Source: Sipunculus nudus
Taxonomy: Eukaryota > Annelida > Sipuncula > Golfingiida > Sipunculidae
Length of the DNA: 64,000 nucleotides
Direction: 5' to 3'
Assembly (NCBI GenBank): GCA_026874595.1
Contig: CM049316.1
Coordinates: forward strand, 10,530,839 to 10,594,838
The position numbers and the translations under genes are program-made. Within the stretch, counting starts at the first letter, position 1. Each line of letters begins with the position of its first letter. The notes below the pieces were generated by a model. It was not told the DNA's origin. It was given only the letters and a program-made list of their open reading frames with translations, and did no database searches. Positions 60,201 to 64,000 of this stretch are shown piece by piece.

Positions 60201-63200
60201 CAGAAATGATGTTTGTTTAATTGTTTCGTGTTCTAAGTGTTTAGTACTTGCATTGTTCATATACATGTTACACATGTTCTTGAAAAGTTATGGTCCAGCA
60301 TTGAAGCATTATACCTGGTGTAATCTCATTGCACAGGTTCGCATTAGGCCTGTAGGCCTTGTTTATCAAAACTTAAAAATACCATATATGCAATGGGTTC
60401 TGGGGTGTGCAGTGTAGTTTGTGGCTTTCTTTGCTCTCAGGTTTTGCACACTTGTGACATAAATGAAAGTCATAGGACACTAGATCAAGAAAAGTGTAGT
60501 GTCTAAAAAATAAAAAGACGGTCTGAGTGCATTCAGGGAGTGTAACATCAGTACCAATGGACCAAATCCTGTATACTGTCAAAGTAGCTGGGATACAATA
60601 TGTGTCAAACTTGTTTGGTAAAAAAAGATATAATTTTTAGCAATTATCAATATGACACAGGGTTCAGACCTTCCTGTCTATGTATTTGACAGGATTCGGG
60701 GCCTTGGGTCGGCCGCTCTCAATATGTGTCTGGTAGCGGCGGGGAACATAGATGCGTTTTTCCATCAAGGCTTACACTGCTGGGATATTGCCGCTGCTGA
60801 GGTGGTAGTCAGGGAAGCTCAGGGCGTTGCCATGGATGTGACAGGTTGGTCACATGATCCACAAGTTCTGTCCATAGGAGCACTAACCTTTATTAAACCC
60901 TAGGTTTAGCATGGCATGTCACATAATGTGCTTAAGAGTAGGCCTGGCACAAGTTTTTATAGTTAACTGTGGTTTTGGTTTGATTTTCAACAACAAGTTT
61001 ATCATTGTCCTGTGTAAGATAAGTTAATTACACTTTATCCCTGAAAAAGGAAAAAAAAAAACAACGCGAGGTGTTGTTGCCATGATACAGTGCCACCAAG
61101 TAGTCTATACTTAATGTACAATGTGCTGCCCTCTGAAGGCAGTTGGTGGAACTACACCAGTATTTAAGCTGAATGCAACTTAAACCCCTATGGATAACCT
61201 TAACAAGCCTATGGTGAAAGCACTGTAATGCGGAGCATTTGACAGCCTAATTCAAATCCTGCCAGAGGCTTACAGCAAACTGGTGAAATCTAGATATATC
61301 CTTAAAAATCATTCAAATTTTTAACATTACTTATACAACAGACAGTGCCACCAACAGGCCATTGACCTTTCATTTAAAAAACACTTTACCCAGGTTTTAC
61401 TGATATAGCTTGTACTCTTCTTTGGGTCCAAAATATCTTTTTCCATAGTTTCAGAATACTGTAGTAGATGTGGGAACATAATTAAGCAGAACCTGTGGGT
61501 ATAAATAAAAGTTTGGTCAGGAATATAAGTGTTACAATGCACCATATGCAGTAACACACGGTGAAATGTCTTGTTCAGCTTAATACTCGACACATGGGAT
61601 TACGGTCAGTGGTGATGGAATCTTGTAATCGTAGCTAAGAGCAAGCTGTGTATGTGTGTGCTTGTATATGTTGGTATCGGTCAGACTTCAGCAGTGGTGG
61701 TTCTACAGTGCTTTGTCACTAACAATCAGCATTACAGTTCTTTTACTAAGGTGTAATGACACACAGCACATCAAAATGGCACTGGTTTTTACAATAGTGA
61801 GTACAATACAAATATCAAATTGAAGATTATAAACAAATTTAAAAAAAAGTACACAGCGAATTTATAGAAAACTTCTGTCAGATTTAGTAAAATTCATATA
61901 AAACAAAATCAGGGAAAGAATGATAATACATTTCAGTAATATCCAGTGCTGTTTTCTGTGTAATACTCTTGCTCCCCATCCTTTATCTCAGTGGTACGGA
62001 CACTTCCTCCCTTGAACAGTTAAATCCCCATGGTTTCCTATCCTTTGGCTTCATAATCAGTGATAGCGTTAAACATGACATAATCTGGTGAATGAATGAT
62101 GGCCATACCTTATTGTAACAGGATAAGGTGTACAGGCTCTGCAGCTATGTCTATGGTGCTGGTTGCCGCTGGTAACGCTGATGCTTTTTACGAGTTTGGC
62201 ATCCATTGCTGGGATATTGCTGCGGGGGATCTGATCGTTAGAGAAGCAGGGGGAACCGTTATAAACCCTACAGGTAATGTACTGTCAATGCTCAAAAACG
62301 TCACCACGTTTCCAGATTCTGACGGGGCTTCAGCTGTCTTTGATCTTTATCCACCTTTTAGAGTTCTTTTGTTATATTGTACTTAAAATGACCTTTATTT
62401 TATATGTCCTTGAACTGTCCTTGATCTTCAGAGTCTCCTTCAATTGTTAATATTTCATGGTCCTTATGAACTCATGATAATTTGATCTCACTCACTTTGT
62501 TTTAACAAATATTAACAATGGATTTGATGCGGATTTTCACATGAATGATTTTTACAGAATATATATTTTACATGTCTGAGTCCATTTGTCTCAGTCTGGA
62601 TGTAAGAGGTTTGAGTAAATAAATGCATGTTGTTGTCACAGATTACATAAAACATTACCTTTATCTTGTGTTCAGTAAGAACTCAAATTGTAAAGCATCA
62701 TTGAAGGATTTTAGCTCTTCTTTAAAGCCATACAAAAAGTACAAACTGCAAACTGATCAAAGGAGGCAATGTTAAGTTCTCTTTGTTCAGTCCTTTGTAA
62801 AGGTGACACAGTTACCGTGGTTTCTCCTGTGTGTCATCTGATTGTTTGGTCCACGTTCGATGTTTCACATTTCAATGCTCTTTGTGTCTAGGACAGCGTT
62901 AAATGTTGGTCGTGACTGTGCTCGTGGAAGTTGAGGCATCCCATCCCAAACAACTCAGAATTGTGTCATTGTAGCAGATATGATTCTGATCACATGAGTT
63001 TTGTTATTGCCTTATATAAATACTGTACTATGGTATATCAAAAACCTGTCCAGTCTGAACCACCTGATGTTTTTATCATCAAACAGAACACTGATCAGTA
63101 GTCTTTCATGCTACATATACATCTTGCTATATCATCCTTTTTAACTGAAACATACAAAGTTTAATACTCTTTTCCTACATGTTCATTTTATATTAAACTA

Positions 63201-63887
63201 AAAGTTGAATTTCCATTTCATCCTTTATTCCTTTCCTCACATGGGAGTTTGCCTTCAGTAATATTTTATCTATTTCTTTTTCTTGTGTACATTTGTCTGT
63301 CTGAACGTACTTGTATATTAGCATAAATATTTTGTAGGAAATGAACACCTAATTCTTTATTTCATCTTCAGCATATCAGTTTAAATGAGATGTATACTCT
63401 TTCTACCAATGAACATGGTTTCCTCTATTTGAATTCTTTAGTAGAAATATGCTGTCACATTTGATGATGAGTGAAATGAAAAATAATGAGGATTAAAGTG
63501 CAATGTTCACCTTTTGATATTCTAGAAAATAAGTAAATACAGGTTAAAACTTAAGATATATGTATTTTTTGTTTCAATGATTACCTTCCAACTTCTTGAA
63601 TATCAGTAATTTAGTTATTAGTGATTCCTGGAGTTTCAGAACTGTATAATGCATGTTGTTTTGTCACATTTGGTCATTAAAGAGGATTTAGACAAAAATA
63701 AATGATGTAATGTCTTGATTCACACCAATGACAACAGATTTCTCACTGTGTTATTAGTACTGATTTTGTTATTGTTGTAGGTGGCCCTCTTGATCTTATG
63801 GCACGGCGGGTGTTGTGTGCGTCATCTCAGGAACTTGCAGACCAAATAGTGAAGCAGGTAGAAGCTATAGAGTTTGAGCGAGATTAA
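51280..63887 (+). CDS. IMPA1: Inositol monophosphatase with three alternative seventh exons
   Basis: Constitutive coding exons: 51280-51342, 51821-51954, 53148-53252, 53952-53997, 54555-54663, 55151-55256 and 63781-63887, plus one of 57167-57318, 60693-60844 or 62122-62273. Any choice gives 822 nt (273 aa; human IMPA1 has 277). The enzyme is Mg2+-dependent, lithium-sensitive in relatives, and hydrolyses myo-inositol monophosphates for phosphoinositide recycling in the cytosol. Metal ligands are visible: Glu70 in FIGEES, Asp90 and Asp93 in [11 protein letters not shown], and the Asp of the C/A-W-D motif in exon 7 (219 here, human 220). Every junction keeps frame and uses GT-AG. The start is the first in-frame ATG, with an acceptor 50 bases upstream (leader exon inferred). 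The orthology call is by eye; IMPA2-like origin is possible. Confidence 0.93.
53791..53951 (+). repeat. 30-bp tandem array of the exon-4 splice acceptor
   Basis: Five copies of a 30-31 bp unit end at exon 4 of the IMPase gene: 53801-53831, 53832-53861, 53862-53891, 53892-53921 and 53922-53951. Each ends in a TTT(G/T)ACAG acceptor and most begin AT(T/C)(T/C)(C/G)(C/T)ATAT-like, resembling the first bases of exon 4 (ATTTCCATAT). The unit therefore spans the intron-exon junction. Confidence 0.85.
57167..57318 (+). CDS. IMPase alternative exon 7a
   Basis: The acceptor is TTGCAG and the donor CATCAG|GTACAT. The exon is 152 nt, entering in phase 2 and leaving in phase 1. It encodes [13 protein letters not shown], then [17 protein letters not shown] and TEAGG. 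It keeps the metal-binding Asp of W-D and the EAGG segment. It differs from IMPA1 in having Gly at the Ala196 position, His at the Glu213 position, and Asn-Ala where His-Cys precede W-D. It is the most diverged of the three, but has no stop or frame break. Confidence 0.85.
57365..57477. other. Intronic 25-bp stem hairpin after exon 7a
   Basis: AGATTGGTACCCTGC... at 57366-57390 pairs with ...GCAGGGTACCAATCT at 57452-57476. All 25 positions pair as RNA if two G-U pairs are allowed, with a loop of 61 bases. It lies 47 bases downstream of the exon 7a donor. It may be a splicing-control structure or a tiny palindromic MITE. Confidence 0.8.
58260..60060. repeat. Tandem-core interspersed element between exons 7a and 7b
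   Basis: A left block (58276-58460: GTGAGCTAATGCGATGG, GTCGTCCGTC, CTAACTGCATTTTC) is partly repeated at 59167-59325. It is followed by about 2.7 copies of a roughly 278-bp unit whose landmark TTTTTGCACAG occurs near 59322, 59603 and 59878, with GGCGCCACCT and AAATTTTGCATGTTTATA in each. The left terminus resembles, inverted, the end of the element at 11340-12908. No protein is encoded. Confidence 0.7.
60693..60844 (+). CDS. IMPase alternative exon 7b
   Basis: The acceptor is TTTGACAG and the donor GTGACAG|GTTGGT. The exon is 152 nt with the same phases as 7a and 7c. It encodes [17 protein letters not shown], then [13 protein letters not shown] and [13 protein letters not shown]. Overall it is very like IMPA1, with C-W-D and MDVTG intact, but it has His at the Glu213 position and Gln in place of the second Gly of EAGG. 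Confidence 0.9.
60905..62115. other. Intron between exons 7b and 7c
   Basis: AT-rich noncoding sequence with no repeats of note. The minus-strand frame 61593-61327 lacks coding character. A search by eye found no obvious docking and selector sequence pairs of the kind that control some mutually exclusive exons. Confidence 0.4.
62122..62273 (+). CDS. IMPase alternative exon 7c
   Basis: The acceptor is TTGTAACAG and the donor CCTACAG|GTAATG. The exon is 152 nt with the same phases. It encodes [17 protein letters not shown], then [17 protein letters not shown] and VREAGG. It keeps Glu at the Glu213 position as well as C-W-D and EAGG, so it is the version expected to give a canonical inositol monophosphatase. 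It is nearest to the final exon (63781). Confidence 0.9.
62400..63780. other. Last intron of the IMPase gene
   Basis: AT-rich noncoding sequence ending in the acceptor TTATTGTTGTAG. No further copy of exon 7 was found here by eye. Confidence 0.5.
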
Positions 63888-64000
63888 AGCAGCATTACCC
63901 TTAGCTTGTATCTCAATGTTAGACCCGGATATTATGCAAGGGCGAATGATGTTTAGCAAACAAATCCCCATGTCAGGACAAGAGAGGGGGGATCTGCCAG
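63888..64000 (+). other. Start of IMPase 3' UTR
   Basis: Sequence after the stop codon; the poly(A) site lies beyond the window. The stretch 63920-63965 resembles the palindromic unit near 45180. Confidence 0.5.

Overview
This is animal nuclear DNA. It is AT-rich, has long GT-AG introns, short coding exons, microsatellites and several transposon families, and no bacterial-type operons. The gene set and repeat style (HECT ligases resembling G2E3, short tandem-core interspersed repeats, hAT-type MITEs, degenerate Gypsy elements) would fit a lophotrochozoan such as a mollusc. That placement is inference from general character, not from a diagnostic marker.

Layout, left to right. (1) 1-5543: a decayed, nested Gypsy-type LTR retrotransposon complex on the minus strand (integrase, RT, protease, zinc knuckle, gag, primer site, LTR, then the tail of a second copy and a partial LTR). 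A 1.4-kb hAT-like non-autonomous transposon with an 8-bp target duplication sits in the gag region. (2) 5.8-8.64 kb: a large imperfect inverted repeat with a partly conserved reading frame in both arms. (3) 10638-14801 (+): a complete two-exon cytosolic sulfotransferase gene of 295 codons; its 3.3-kb intron carries a tandem-repeat element. (4) 15-22 kb: repeats and a LINE fragment. (5) 22212-27835 (-) and 30703-40692 (+): two intact paralogous HECT ubiquitin ligase genes, head to head. Each has 8 coding exons with identical intron phases (541 and 553 aa), an N-terminal UIM-like motif and an Arg/Pro/Ser linker. (6) 40.7-51 kb: 3' region, repeats and possible noncoding leader exons. (7) 51280-63887 (+): a complete inositol monophosphatase gene (273 aa). 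Its seventh coding exon is present in three 152-nt versions that must be used one at a time.

The strongest unusual signal is the inositol monophosphatase exon cassette. Exons 7a (57167-57318), 7b (60693-60844) and 7c (62122-62273) have equal length and phase, and each supplies the third metal-binding Asp. They differ at the residue matching human IMPA1 Glu213: His in 7a and 7b, Glu in 7c. One gene could therefore make three phosphatases with different substrate pockets. Two further oddities lie in the same gene: a 30-bp tandem array in which the exon-4 acceptor junction has been multiplied, and a 25-bp intronic hairpin just after exon 7a.

All exon models come from reading frame, splice consensus and family similarity recognised by eye. 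No alignment, transcript data or database search was available.
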